A stretch of DNA of 64,000 bases from the NCBI GenBank assembly GCA_017893485.1, contig CM030368.1, positions 173,568,004-173,632,003 on the forward strand, in the 5' to 3' direction. Positions 11,553 through 23,442 of the stretch are shown here, piece by piece. This DNA is from Hemerocallis citrina. Lineage: Eukaryota; Streptophyta; Magnoliopsida; Asparagales; Asphodelaceae. A program made the translations under genes and the position numbers. Each line of letters begins with the position of its first letter. The stretch's first letter is position 1. Below the pieces are notes generated by a model, which saw only the letters and a program-made list of their open reading frames with translations, made no database searches and was not told the origin of the DNA.

Positions 11553-14352
11553 TGTAACGCCCCGAATCCCAAAATTACTGAGTTCGAGATGTTCTTCAGG
11601 ATCTTTTCGCTTTTCTCGAGTACAATTTTACAAGGAAATTCAAACTTTTCTTTTTACATCAGAGTTACAACATCTCACATTTAAATTTACACAGCGGAAG
11701 GAAAATATACAACATTTACATAAATGAATAACAACATAATGAGATCTTTATGCATCCATTCCTCTTTACATGTAATTTATCCTGCATACAAAACTGTGGG
11801 TACGTCAGTTTATTCAACCGACGATAATTATACATGGTCATCCTCTCTATGCCAGAAACAGTATAATGAATCTCATTTCTTAACAAATCAACAATCTTGT
11901 TCATAATAAGCATATAAAATCAAAGGGGAAACTTTTAGAGATGTCGTGTCGTGATTGTGCACTTAATCCTTAATGCAATTTATTTAATTTACACATGACA
12001 CTAATGCACACTTGTTCGAATTCTATGCATCCCATACTACATAGGTTCGAGGGCAAGCCTCTTAATCGTTCTTCATTTTTGTAGGGTTCAATCCCCCCCA
12101 TGACTTACTCTACTTCTGTAATTCCAGTGAGTATCCTAGATGATTCTATGAGTACAAGCATGTATCCTGGCCCCTGGAGTAGAATTTCGCGCCATGTCTT
12201 GACTCGTCAAGCATGCATTCTGCGACAATTCAGCATCCTCCCTGAACACACTCCTCTTGCAGTCACCAAAACATCCCACAAGCGTGACTAGAGTCCGATC
12301 ATTACTGAGTTGTGCCCGTGCCATGTCTTGACGCATCAAGCATGCATTCTGCGGCTCACACACCCGCACCGTACCCTAGCTCTCATACTCATATTTTTCT
12401 CTCACCTTCATCACCTCCACACTATGTAATAAGTTACATTAGAATCATGAATAAAATCAAGCTCTAGAGTTAGCCTCTCCATCAACCGGACTTATCATTT
12501 CATTTCACATGACCAACCTGGTCTATTTCTCAATATCATTTCATTTTACGGCCGGGGAGACTTAGCTACTCTTTTGTTCAATTTCAAATTCACAATATCC
12601 AATTGAGCGCCATCAGCTCATGATTTCATTTTAGAGTCCCACAGACTTTCTCATCATGATTTAGCCTTTCATAATTATTCATTCAATTCTCAATTCTCAT
12701 CTATGATTCCTTTCACATAATTCATACAACCATAAACAGAATCCATTGATTTAAAAGCATAAAGTTCATCATTACCAACAGTAAATAACATGAATCAAAT
12801 TATCAAAAGTCCACTCTGTACAGTCGACTTGGAAGAACGCCAGTCGACTTATACAGTCACATACAGGTTCCTCATAAAAGCTCGGGATAGTCGACTGTTG
12901 CACTCAACCAGTCGCCTGTCCCGCAACCTTCCATATTCACAATATTATCCACATAACAGTCGACTGTTCATTAATCAGTCGTCTGTCCTGGAGATTTCAA
13001 ACAGCATAATTTCTAAGTCCAGATCAGTCGACTTACTATATGCATTCGGTCGACTGGACAGATCCATTTCAATTAGGGAATTTATTTACAGTTCTTACGT
13101 GTACCTGCATCATGATATCAATTAACAGTATGCATCAATTCATGTTTCATAAGCAAAGTTCCTCTCGTTCAGTAGCATTCACAGCACAATTTTCTCAGTT
13201 ATTAACATGCTCTTTTAGAGAAAACTACTCTAAACATGCATTCACATTGTTCATACTTTCTTACAGTCATAATAGGTCTATATAAATGAAATATTTTTAT
13301 TCAGGGAACTTTCAAAATAGTCATATTCAGAAATGAAGCACCAGTCGACTTAACACCAAGTCAGTCGACTGCGCCGACAACTTCAGATATTTATCACTAT
13401 TAGTTCTTCTCATTTATCTTCCCTCCATCATGTGTGTCGTAGGGAAATCGTATACATTTAATAATCACACCATCATGGCTATTCACACACATGTTTATCA
13501 GCATAAAATAACGTCTCGTACCAGTTGACTGGCTCACATGGCAGTCGACCGTACCGACAGTCTCGTCTCAACATTCTTAGCATGTTCAAGCAATTTCTAC
13601 AGCATTCAAATTACTTTTTATAACATAATATCAATCACGATAATTATAGCATTATTCCTACATTAGAAGTCCTGAGAAACACCCACCTTAAATGAAGAAA
13701 TAAACGAAATCCCGCAAGTCTTTCAATATAGCTCAGCACTTCTTGTTCCTTTGCTCCACACCGAAATCTCCCGCAATGCTGCTTGCCTCCACAGAAAAGC
13801 TCTAACACAACTCACAGATACTCTCTTGAAAACTTAGGAAATTTTAGTGTAAAAGAGATAGGGATTAGGAGGGGGTATTTATACTAGAATATAGGTGAAA
13901 TGGAGGGTGGAGATGCATTCGGAAGTTGAGAGATCAAAGGCTGAGATCTATGCGGAAGTTTGAGAAACTACCCACACCCCAAAAGCAACTACCCATGATT
14001 TCATCCACTCTCCACACAAAACCGGCCAAGAATTTGTGCCTAATGCACGTGTACATTGAGTGCACGTGTAAGCACAAGTCACACCACAAATTGTACATTA
14101 AAATACCCGAAAAGAATTGCTACATTACAAGTTGTAGAAAATAATAAGAGGGTTTAAATTCCTGGGCTTAAAATCAATTTGGGCCAAACTAGTTATTTTG
14201 TAGAAAATAAATAAGTAAATTAACATTTGGGCTTTAGGGAAAATACTTTATAAAAACAATGTTCTTATTCATCATGTTGAAAAATATTACACAAGTATAC
14301 TATATATAAAAATGAATAATCTTTCATATATTAGAAAAGTCAGGGTATTACA
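11553..14352 (-). mobile_element. Solo LTR (long gypsy-type), minus orientation
   Basis: Exactly 2800 bp, starting TGTAACGCCCCGAATCC and ending GTCAGGGTATTACA, with AGATC repeated perfectly at 11548-11552 and 14353-14357. The ends match the other long LTRs read on the opposite strand. No coding region lies inside. A distinctive feature is a cluster of GTCGAC-centred palindromes between 12820 and 13560. It interrupts GC-rich sequence that continues on both sides. Confidence 0.9.
12821..13552. repeat. Cluster of AGTCGACTG-like palindromes
   Basis: About a dozen copies of CAGTCGACTG or close variants (CAGTCGCCTG, CAGTCGTCTG, CAGTCGACCG) lie in two groups, about 12823-13060 and 13340-13552. Spacing is irregular. 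Similar motifs occur in the unrelated Copia LTRs at 15490-15605 and 17835-17930. Confidence 0.8.
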
Positions 14353-14357
14353 AGATC

Positions 14358-15364
14358 GCAGCTGTGCTCTGACTGGTGGCGTCGGGCTGGTAGTGGAAGT
14401 GCAGCCTAGAGCCGGCGTGGAGCGGCGAGCGGCGAACTACGGGGTAGTCAGGGCTATCGTGGAGGCATGTGGGGGAGGTCGGGAAGAGAGTGGGGGGGAC
14501 GGAGATTTCTGATTTTGGAGTGCTGCGGTAGGGGGAGATTTGAATTTCAAATTGAGTTTTGAAATTTGAGTTAACGCGATGGAGTCCCTAAGATCCAAAT
14601 TTGTCCCTAATATTCAAATTACAACCGACTTACAATTAGCAACAAAATATATTCTAGTTGGTGTAGGCGACGATTGTCAGGCAATTTTATAGTTTGGGTT
14701 CTACTTTGACCTTGGTTGGTTAAAGTGAGGGGTGCCTTTGGTTCTTTCATGTCAGAGGGCTCGCAGGGGTCAGGTGCGATGTCTATCCTCGTTGTGAGGT
14801 TGCGGTGAGAGTCATCGAGGGTGAAGCGAAGGGATGAGAACGATGACTCAATCTTGACATGGAGTTGTCAGATTGGTGGAGTACCTGCGGGGTCTCTAAT
14901 ATGGTGTTTACGCTTGTCGTATGGGTCACTGCTAGGGCGACGAGGGAGAGCATACGATAATTGAAGAGGATAAATGACATACAAGCGAGAGACTGAGTGA
15001 GAGAGTGAGCCCAAATTGGCACGAGAAAGTTGTTTTGGCGGGGTGGCCGATCAGTAGGACTAGATTTCATTGTATTTTTGTTTGTTGGTTGGGGTGTATA
15101 AATTTCAGAACCCAGTCTGTTGGGATCTGAACTTCATAAGCTTTATTTTTTGTTGTTTGTTTTGTTAAATTTTTTAATGAAACACGGGGGGGCAATTGCC
15201 AACCTTTTATGATAAAAAAAATATCTCAGCTTCTACTATAGTGAAAATTTTATTTTTGACCGCCAGTGATTTACGGCTCTGTACAAAAAAGAAAATTGTT
15301 AAACCTTGTCACACTTTTAATTCTTTTTTGTATGAATTTTTGAATTTCTGAATTGTGGTAGACA
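14358..15364 (+). other. GC-rich non-coding continuation of the interrupted sequence
   Basis: The sequence resumes the GC-rich stretch cut at 11552. It contains no frame that I trust. From about 15120 it becomes T-rich, with GGGATCTGAACTTCATAAGC and AATGAAACAC, resembling the 3' tail of a retroelement or non-coding transcript. I cannot assign the host element. Confidence 0.35.
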
Positions 15365-15369
15365 CAAAC

Positions 15370-16108
15370 TGTTGGGTTTATGTCTTGCATACTATGTTGG
15401 ATAAGAAGACGATGAGACGATGGAGAAATCGAAACGATCGGAGACGGAGTGGAAGCAAGGGAAATAGTTAGCAGCAGCAGCAGGTGGAGTTGCAGTCGAC
15501 TGCGCGGTTGACCGTGTGGTCGACCGTACATGGGGTGCGGTCGACCGCCCAACTCTGCAGAAGTTCCCGAGAGGGGAACAGTCGACCGACCTTGTGGTGT
15601 GGTCGACCAAATGTGGCACTGATGGATTATTTGGGTCGAATCTTGGTGATTCGTGAGAAGCCCAACTTGCTCTTCAAGTCAGATCTTACAGCTCTTATTA
15701 CAGAGTTATCTCTTCAAGAATATCCAAAGGCTATTGTATCAAGATATCAAACTAAATTTTCTCTAGATCTCTTTATATTATTGTTATTAGCCTCCTATGA
15801 GAGCTAAGAGAGAGAGAGTACTTCATTGAAGGAGAGATTGAGTGATTCTCTAATTGTAAACAACTAGTATTTGCTGGTGAGGCTTCAGAGAGGGTCATGG
15901 TGAGAATTGTAATATTCTTGTATCTTCTCTAGTTGAATAACAACTTGAATTTCTTCTCCCCCAGATTAAGGCGAAAGTCCCAACCGGGACAAACTTGTGT
16001 GTGCTTTGGTGTGTTTGGTATGATCTCATGTGTGCTTGGTAGTTTGTGTTGATTGATCGAATGACTCAACAAGATCCTAAGGAAGGTATTCGTTAGAAAT
16101 CCCTAACA
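15370..16108 (+). repeat. 5' LTR of the gag-only Copia element
   Basis: 739 bp, TGTTGGGTTTATG to CCCTAACA. It contains GTCGAC palindromes between 15493 and 15605 and a segment around 15858-15930 that is missing from the 3' copy. Confidence 0.88.
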
Positions 16109-16109
16109 A

Positions 16110-16122
16110 TTGATATCAGAGC
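16110..16122 (+). other. Primer binding site (initiator tRNA-Met type)
   Basis: TTGATATCAGAGC lies one base after the 5' LTR. It differs by one base from the usual plant TTGGTATCAGAGC site for initiator tRNA-Met. Confidence 0.75.
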
Positions 16123-16159
16123 TTCGGGTTCAAAGGTTTATTCGAGTTCCTTAGAGAAG

Positions 16160-17161
16160 ATGGCAGATCAGATCACGAAGATCAAGCGGTTCAAAGGCAA
16201 GATCAACTTTGATTTCTCGAAGGTGGACATGCATGAAGCATCGGTTCAACAAGACATGAATCTAGTCCTAGAAGGAGATAAAGGGAGACCAATCGGCACA
16301 AAGCAGGAGAAGTGAAAGAAGATATGTTCAGAAGCCTTGGGTTTAATCCGGTTGTCATCGATGAGCGAAGTCAGCTATAGGAGAAGCACAGCGAGTCTTT
16401 GGGCAAGATTTAGAACTGACTACTCGGGATCATCATCACAGGGTTGGATGTACCAGCGAAGAAAGTTGAGAGATTTCTCAATGAAAGAAAGTACCGCTCT
16501 TCTAGATCATGCAGTGGAGTTCAATATGGAGTTATCTGAACTGAGGGTGTTCAATGCATATGATCTAAAGGTTTCCAAGTCGAAATATTCACCACCAAAT
16601 CCATCCAACGTAATAATCGTGCTAGATGAGAAATCTACCAAGGAGAAGTTTTTCATAGTAGGTATGATCAAGGGGTTGAAGGAGGATGCACTTAGGAAGG
16701 AGAGTCAGAAATCGGCATCAACTTCTGTGAGTAGCTTGGAGGTGTATTGTATTTTGATTGGAAGGGAAAGTATATGTAGGAGTAAGGTCCCTGGCCACCA
16801 GTGCAAAGTGATTGAGCATTACATGAAAAACTATTACAAGCGGTTGAGTAAAAAGGGTGCCAAATTCAGTGCCACTGAATTAGGTAATGGCTTAAACAAA
16901 GCTTTTGTTTCAAGTTCCTTAGATGTGAATTCTGGTTGTTCTTTTGATTCGGTTAGTTCTTCTCAAGTTTGCTCCGAGAGGGAGATGGTTTCTACTTGCA
17001 AATTTGGATCATATCATTGTGTGGGAATGAAGGCTAATAAGATTTGTGAAGTAATGATTTCTACTTACAAGTTTGCCACATGTCGTTGTGTGGGAACGAA
17101 GATTGACAAGACTTGTGAAGTAAGAAGTGAGAAAAAAAATGAGTCGAAGATGAAAAACTGA
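16160..17161 (+). pseudogene. Copia gag-like frame with one early stop
   Basis: The frame starts with ATG at 16160 (MADQITKIKRFKGKINFDFS), meets a single TGA at 16313-16315 and then stays open for another 280 codons to a stop at 17159. In position and in phrases such as FSMKESTALLDHAVEFN it resembles the Copia gag (UBN2-type) domain, but most conserved residues have drifted. No CCHC zinc knuckle is obvious; the cysteine-containing repeats near the C-terminus (TCKFGSYHCVGMK and TYKFATCRCVGTK) look like a duplicated segment. Length is about 330 codons. It may once have supplied a capsid protein; the stop makes it a pseudogene unless read through. Confidence 0.6.
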
Positions 17162-17698
17162 AGGGGATACACACTAGAGGAGGGCATGTATATTCTTTTG
17201 ATGAAGCGGAGCCTTATATCCATGAGAACTCTAGAAGCTCGAGACTGCAGGTACACAGATCCAGGTGGAGTTCGTTTAGTTTTGAAAAGTTATCTTGAGG
17301 TGATGAAGGGTGAGAGGGGGATTGAGCAGAGTCAGCACAACCTCCACCAGCTTTGGAGGAACAAAAAAACTTGTGCAAGTGTTTCGAAGCCCATTGTTCC
17401 TAAAGCATCATCTAGTATGTCGTCACTAGAATCATCCAAGTGAGACTGCGTCGTTCGAATATCGTCGGAAGGTGGAGAGAGCCTTGAGGTAGGTGGAGTT
17501 CATATGGAGGGTGGCACCTCCATGATTACATCTACTGGGGTGTGCCCTTGATGGGGGCATACAGCAGGAGAAAACAGGTAGAGATAGATTCAACTAGCAG
17601 AGGAAGCCATTGAAACGAGTTGTTTGCAAGAATAAAAGGAAAAGAGTCTAGAAGGTTTTAAATCACAGAGGTGTGGATTCATGAACAGTATGCAATCC

Positions 17699-18386
17699 AA
17701 GGTGGAGATTGTTGGGTTATGTCTTACATACTATGTTGGATAAGAAGACGATGAGACGATGGAGGAATCGAGATGATCGGAGACAGAGTGGAAGCAAGGA
17801 AAACAGTCAGCAGCAGCAGTAGTAGGTGGAGTTGCGGTCGACTGTGCGGTCGACCGTACATGGGGTGCGGTCGACCGCCCAACTCTGCAGAAGTTCCCCA
17901 GAGAGGGACGGTCGACGATCTTGTGGTGCGGTGTACCGAACACGGCGCTGATGGATTATTTAGGTCGAGTCTTGGTCATTCGTGAGATGCCCAACTTGCT
18001 CTTCAAGTCAGATCTTACGGCTATTATCGTAGGATTATCTCTTCAGGAATATCACAAATCTATTGTATCAAGATATCAAACTAGGTTTTCTCTAGATCTC
18101 TTTATATTGTTCTTATTGGCCTCCATTGAGAGCCAGGAGAGAGAGAGAGTACTTCATTGAAGGAGAGATTGAGTGATTCTCTAATTGTGTGTGCTTTGGT
18201 GTGTTTCTTCTCTAGTTGAATAACATCTTGGGTTTCTTCTCCCCCGGGCGAAAGCCCCAACCGAGACAAACTTGTGTGTGCTTTGGTGTGTTTGGTATGA
18301 TCTCATGTGTGCTTGGTAGTTTGTGTTGATTGCATCGAATAACTCAACAAGATCCTAAGGAGGGTTTTCGGTAGAAATCCCTAACA
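17699..18386 (+). repeat. Polypurine tract and 3' LTR of the gag-only Copia element
   Basis: AAGGTGGAGAT at 17699-17709 is the polypurine tract. The LTR runs from TGTTGGGTTATG at 17710 to CCCTAACA at 18386 (677 bp). Compared with the 5' LTR it lacks about 60 bp upstream of TTCTTCTCTAGTTG and has scattered substitutions, so the insertion is not recent. Confidence 0.85.
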
Positions 18387-18475
18387 CAGACCTCTTCAGT
18401 TTCTTTACCAGGTGTTGTTTGTGCTTGGGTGCCGATATGATGGCGATGCATTAAGGTTCAATAGATGAGTATACT

Positions 18476-19828
18476 CAGGGGCGTAGCTGCCCCATGCCCA
18501 GGGGGTGCAGTTGCGCCCCCTGAGATTTTAAAAAAATTTCAAAAAATATATATATATAATTAGTAAAAATAAATTTAATAAGGGTTTATGTGTAAAATTT
18601 CCAACCCAATTAGTCATTTACCTATTTACTTTACTCTTTCTTCTTCCACTCTTTTGTTTCCACTCTACTGAACCCAAACCCACTTCATAATGAATTTGTA
18701 AGAGGGATTAAAATCTACAAGTGATTAGTTGGGTTTGCAGAGGAGGTCAGAAGAGAGAGAGCGAGGAGTCGATCGATTCCAAACCCTATTGTAAGTAAAT
18801 TTTTTTGTACATTTTGATAATTAGGGTTCATATTCTGAAATTTCGTGAATTCATATATGATGGGCTAATTAGATTGCTAATTTCTGTTTCAGTGTTACAG
18901 ATTTGTTTGAGAATGAATTGAATTAGTATGATATGTAATCAAATTAGAACCCAAATGGGTACAGATTATAATGTTAATTTCTGTCCCAATTTTGAGCTAA
19001 TTTCTGAAATTTTTTATATTTAAACACATGGAGTTTAGAGTTGAATTTTTTATATGCGTATCTTATATATGTGAACAACATTTCCACAAATTTTCATGAT
19101 ATTTAGAGAAAACACAGGTTCAAGGCGCTACATTAAATTTGTACTTTACATTGTTCAATACCCAATCTGGTTATTTGTACAAATATATACTATTATGATT
19201 CACCTTCATTCTCTTTCTCTTTTTCTCTTTTGAATTCAACTTACAAATCTCATTGCAAATTCAAAGGAGACCTGAGAGGAGTTCGAGATGAGTAAGAAAT
19301 AGATCAAACAACAAATACAAAGTGAGTAACTAATTCTAACCATTAGTTTTTACTCTTTCTATGCATATACTTATGAGATGAACATCTAATGCTTGATGCA
19401 CTTAATTACTTTGAGGTAGACTGATGAATGAAGTTGGAAATAGAGAAGATTTAACTACTAGTTTATTTTAATGGCATTGCTATTACCCGTTGCAACTGCA
19501 ACAGTAGAGAGAGTATTTTCTGCAATGAAAATCATCAAGACTTCATTACGAAATCGATTGGGAGATGAGATGATGAATGATTGTTTGATTGCATATATTG
19601 AAAGAGATGTATTGGATGCTATTGACAATGAAGATATCATTCAATATTTTCAGAATATGAAATCTCGAAGGGTTTTATTGTTAAAGAAAAATGCTATTTA
19701 GTGATTGTAATAGTTTGTGACATTTGATAGTAATATATGATATTTTGAGGCTTGCAAATGTGTTTATTATAATTTTTTTTAATAGTAATTGTCGCGCCCC
19801 CTAGATGGAAATACTGGCTACGCCACTG
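18476..19828 (+). mobile_element. Internally deleted hAT transposon
   Basis: The ends CAGGGGCGTAGCTG and CTGGCTACGCCACTG form imperfect hAT terminal inverted repeats, and a perfect 8-bp duplication AGTATACT flanks them (18468-18475 and 19829-19836). The 1353-bp interior keeps only the last part of a transposase gene, so it is non-autonomous. It needed a full hAT transposase acting on its ends to move. Confidence 0.93.
19471..19701 (+). pseudogene. hAT transposase C-terminal dimerisation domain
   Basis: The 76-codon frame contains LLLPVATATVERVFSAM, KTSLRNRLGDEMMNDCL and IAYIERDVL, the conserved hAT dimerisation block of plant transposases. In intact proteins this sits at the extreme C-terminus after the RNase H-like catalytic core. 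The catalytic part is absent here, so this is the surviving 3' exon of the deleted element. The sequence is well preserved, with no stop until 19699. Confidence 0.88.
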
Positions 19829-19836
19829 AGTATACT

Positions 19837-20367
19837 AACTACTAAGGCTGCACATAGTGGGTGTTTGAAACACAGGAGCATGCAATAGATCGAGGTGTGA
19901 TGGACTTCTGAAGAAAATGAGAGGGACATTTTATCATCAGTTGATATGCCCAAACTTTAAAGATGAAACAGACAGATTAACAAACAGAAAATTCCCATAT
20001 GATTGCATGACATTACGGATCATAACAATAAAAAGAACACAAGAATCATAATTCATAAAAGATAAAAGGATGACAGGAATGGTTAGAGGCAAAAGGTTTG
20101 AAATGAGTATTGGGAGTGTGCTCTAAACTTATAATGGATTGATATGCAATGGGCATAGAAAGTGTAAGGGGCTATCTTGAATAAGTAAAGGCTACCACTA
20201 CCTGCTCGGCTCCTAGAGAAATTTATTTTACCAAATAAGTCCCAACTTTCTTCTATTACTTTGCAAATTCATTGCAAATGTACATTCAATATGAACTAGG
20301 TTTACAAATGATATAGAATTAGGTCATACAAGGTTTATTAACCAGTACTAAATGAAATAAGGGAAGA
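19837..20367. other. Downstream flank and 3' UTR of the receptor kinase gene
   Basis: No coding frame. From about 20096 leftward-read sequence (GAGTATTGGGAGTGTGCTCT, CTTGAATAAG, TTTACAAATGATATAGAA) is shared with 61100-61377 downstream of the second kinase copy. It is therefore probably transcribed 3' UTR and flank duplicated with the gene. Confidence 0.6.
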
Positions 20368-22745
20368 TTACTCATCCTCTGACTCTGACTCTGACTCTGA
20401 GATGATTGCTAACTCTGTTAGAGAAGAACACGCACAAGATTGTCTTACATATTCAGGTTCTGAATTAGAGAGGAAAGGTTTTGGTGGCATCACCAAAGAA
20501 TCAACATCAGCTTCTAGCATCTCTATAACCCTGCTCATGGATGGACGGTTAGACGGCCTCATCTGAATGCACCACAGACCAACTTTGCTCAGCTTTTTTT
20601 CCATGTCATCAATTATAAAAGAATTACTAATCCCAATCTGTTCGTCTTGCTTGAGTCTGTTGTAGATCCAAGATGGATAGTAAACTTGGCTAGAATTTTG
20701 TGCATTGTTGTTGACATTTCTCCTACCGCCTGCCATTTCCATTAACAGCATGCCGAAGCTATATACATCCGACTTGCTAGAAATGACACCAAAGCTTCTA
20801 GACACCAATTCAGGAGCTATATACCCGATCGTGCCTCTTGCAGCACTGAAGGAGACTAGACTATAGTCCTTGGGATAAAGCTTTGCAAGTCCAAAATCAG
20901 ACACTTTTGGGTTGAAATTTTGATCCAGGAGGATATTGTGTGGTTTGATGTCAAAATGTAAGATGCTCATGTCGCAACCCGTGTGTAAATAATCAATTCC
21001 TCGAGCCACACCTAATGCTATCTCATTCAGTTTCTCCATTGTAAACTTATGGTGTGCCCCATTTGAAGAGAAAATGTACTTGTCTAATGAACCATTAGGC
21101 ATAAACTCATAGATCAGAGCGCTCTTCGAACCCTCTGAGCAAAAGCCAACAAGCCGAACAACATTGATATGGTGAATCCTGCCAATAGTAGCCACTTCAT
21201 TAATAAAGTCTTCACCGTTGCACTTGGAGTTCCCCAACATCTTGACTGCGACTAAAAGACGCCCACCGAGAAGCTCCCCTTTGAAAACTGATCCAAAGCC
21301 TCCTTGGCCTAATTTCTCTTTGAAGTTGTTTGTCATTGCAATGATATCAGTGTAGGTATACCTTGTGGGTGTGAGGGTCTGTTGATTTTGTAAAAATTTC
21401 TCTATAGCATCGATAGGAGCAATCATTTTCCAATACTCATAGGCGAGAAACACATAAATACACAATGGTGCTATTACAAACCTTGCAATGGCCGCAAGTA
21501 CTGCACAAAGGAGAGTGAGTGAGAAAATATTATAGTGGATAAAAATGAGAAACTGAATAAACGATTCTGTAGTCTGAAGAAGTAAATGGTACCTACCTAG
21601 TAGAACTATTACAATATCCACGCACACAGCCAAAGGTACAGTAAGATTGTAACGTTCTTTGTCATATTTAGATGGTCTAGCATAGTAAAGACACTCTATG
21701 AATTTAGCTTGAAATTGAAAAGGATAGAGAAACCAAATAAGAATTCCATTTCGCAGCTGATTATCCTCTCTAATATTTCTGCATTGCAAACAAAAAAACT
21801 AGCTGTAAACAAATAATTCAGGTTAAACAAATAAATCAGAATTTAAATGAACAATTACTGTCATGCGATGCAAGTAAACTTTACAGGTTAAGTTAATACT
21901 TGTGAATATATAATGTACCTATATATATAGAATAGACTGAAAAGTCAATTATTTGAACTTCCTAGATATTTTCATATTTTAGTAATCTGTAAAGATACAA
22001 CGGTTACTAACCTTGATGCGTCTTTCCAACAGTACTTCAGATGAGAAATTTTAGGGTTTTTGGTGACATAAGAGATGTAATTCAGCCAGTTCAATAAGTC
22101 TCTATCCCATGTAACAATGAATCCCTGCTGTAGGCGACGGTAATAATCAATCGGAGGAATACGTACTTCTCCAGGCATCAAATCCAAATCCAAATCCGTA
22201 GGAACCATCGATAGAAAGGTGCAAGAAGGAAGAACGTCCCTGACTGAATACCCATACAAAACATAGACATATGTGCTGTTGCCGCTCAAGCAAGGAACAT
22301 GCTGGTAATTTTTATGCAGGATCTCTTTTGAACAGTTCACGAAACTAATAAAATAAAAACTGTACACTTGATAGGTTGCACTGTTGAAATTATGATAAGG
22401 AACGGGGAAGGGAATTCCACAACGGCCATCAGCTAAATTGGAGCTGACTACTTTCATCGTAGCATTCTCATACCAAATATTTGTAACATAGTACTTGCCA
22501 TAAGGCAGCTCCACGATTGTATTGTTACTATCATCGCAGGTAAGCTCATACTTCGAATCACCACAGTAGTTGGGATCACCTTTTAAACGTAGGGGGGATT
22601 GAACGCTCAGAAGCCCGCAGGATGAAGAACATCCATTTTGCTCCCCTCTAGATTCTCCAACAACAATGGAGATGATGATGATAATGATGAGCCATGAGAG
22701 AGGTGAAGGAATGGGTATCTGCCTGATCCACATGGTTGATGTCAT
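20368..22745 (-). CDS. LRK10-like receptor-like serine/threonine kinase (GUB_WAK type)
   Basis: Proposed coding exons on the minus strand are 22745-22012, 21778-21597 and 21500-20368, giving 2049 nt and 682 residues. Both introns (233 and 96 nt) have GT-AG borders and join in frame. The start ATG at 22745 leads into a signal peptide (hydrophobic residues about 18-30). An extracellular cysteine-rich GUB_WAK domain follows ([20 protein letters not shown], residues about 39-100). A long hydrophobic membrane segment lies around residues 285-326. The kinase domain has GQGGFGSV (370-377), the ATP-site lysine in VAVK (392), the helix C glutamate (about 407), HFDIKPHN (487-494) and DFG (507-509), so all key catalytic residues are present. 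The HFDIKPHN form is typical of the LRK10L/PR5K group. It probably acts at the plasma membrane sensing cell-wall or pathogen ligands. It is the only intact host gene here; expression is untested. Confidence 0.9.
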
Positions 22746-23289
22746 ATGCCAATGGAGTTGTGTAGCTAGCTTTCTTTCTAATTTACATTAATTGTTGAAG
22801 CTACTCAATAGCATTATTGGACCGGATGTTGCGTATTTGGACTTAACAAGATTTTGTTATGCGAAAAAATAAATTAAATAGCCGGCAAATTGGACTTGAA
22901 ATTTTCAAGAGGAAAGCACCACAAAGTCATTGTAGACTTGAAGACTATGAATAGCCAGCAAATTAGTTTTGTTTCCTATTGTGGAGAAGAGAAATTTGCT
23001 ATTGAATTTGGAATTTTTTTCCCAAACTAAGCCAGTTCCCAAACTAATTCTTCGAGTGAACCATTCTCTTCCACGTGAGCTATAGCTGCATTTGGGAACA
23101 GCGCCAACAACTCTTTTGAAGATGTAGTTTCCAACTGCGGTTTCTTCATTAAAGTTTTTGAGCTTGCCACTGTTCCTATTTGCGGCAACAACGCAAATCG
23201 TTGCCGCATTTGAGAATAGCGATTTGAGACAGTGAGAGAGAGAGAGAGAGAGAGAGCAGATACTTAGAAAAATATTAAGTTAAAATATG
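22746..23289. other. Upstream flank of the receptor kinase gene
   Basis: This region should contain the kinase promoter, read leftward, but I cannot place a TATA box confidently. A small imperfect duplication (AGCCGGCAAATTGGA near 22880 and AGCCAGCAAATTAG near 22955) is visible. Between 23030 and 23220 there is sequence with CCAACTGCGG and GTTGCCGCATTTGAGAA that resembles the palindromic motifs near 48000 and 51500. A short minus-strand frame at 23027-23209 is probably chance. Confidence 0.45.
23233..23257. repeat. GA microsatellite
   Basis: About a dozen GA units in a row, between the kinase upstream flank and the 3' end of the LINE. Confidence 0.95.
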
Positions 23290-23442
23290 TTTTTTTTTTT
23301 AAAATAAAAGATGGCATGAGAAGTGCCATCCGACGCTTATAAATAATCACAACAGATACAACCACAGTCCCTCAGGAAGTACATTCAAAAGTTACATCGA
23401 AGTTACTAAAACAACATCAAAAGAGATACAAGTAGACTCAAA

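Larger units (their letters stand above)
15370..18386 (+). mobile_element. Non-autonomous, gag-only Copia retrotransposon with both LTRs
   Basis: Both LTRs start TGTTGGG and end CCCTAACA, and flanking pentamers CAAAC (15365-15369) and CAGAC (18387-18391) differ at one base. A primer site resembling the initiator-tRNA-Met site follows the 5' LTR and a polypurine tract precedes the 3' LTR. The internal part, only about 1.6 kb, encodes a gag-like frame and no protease, integrase or reverse transcriptase, so the element would need a partner to move. The LTRs are clearly alike but differ by several small indels. Confidence 0.88.

Noticed and set aside
23027..23209. 60-codon minus-strand frame upstream of the kinase
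   Set aside because: No domain or homologous reading; sequence looks like a palindrome-rich repeat.
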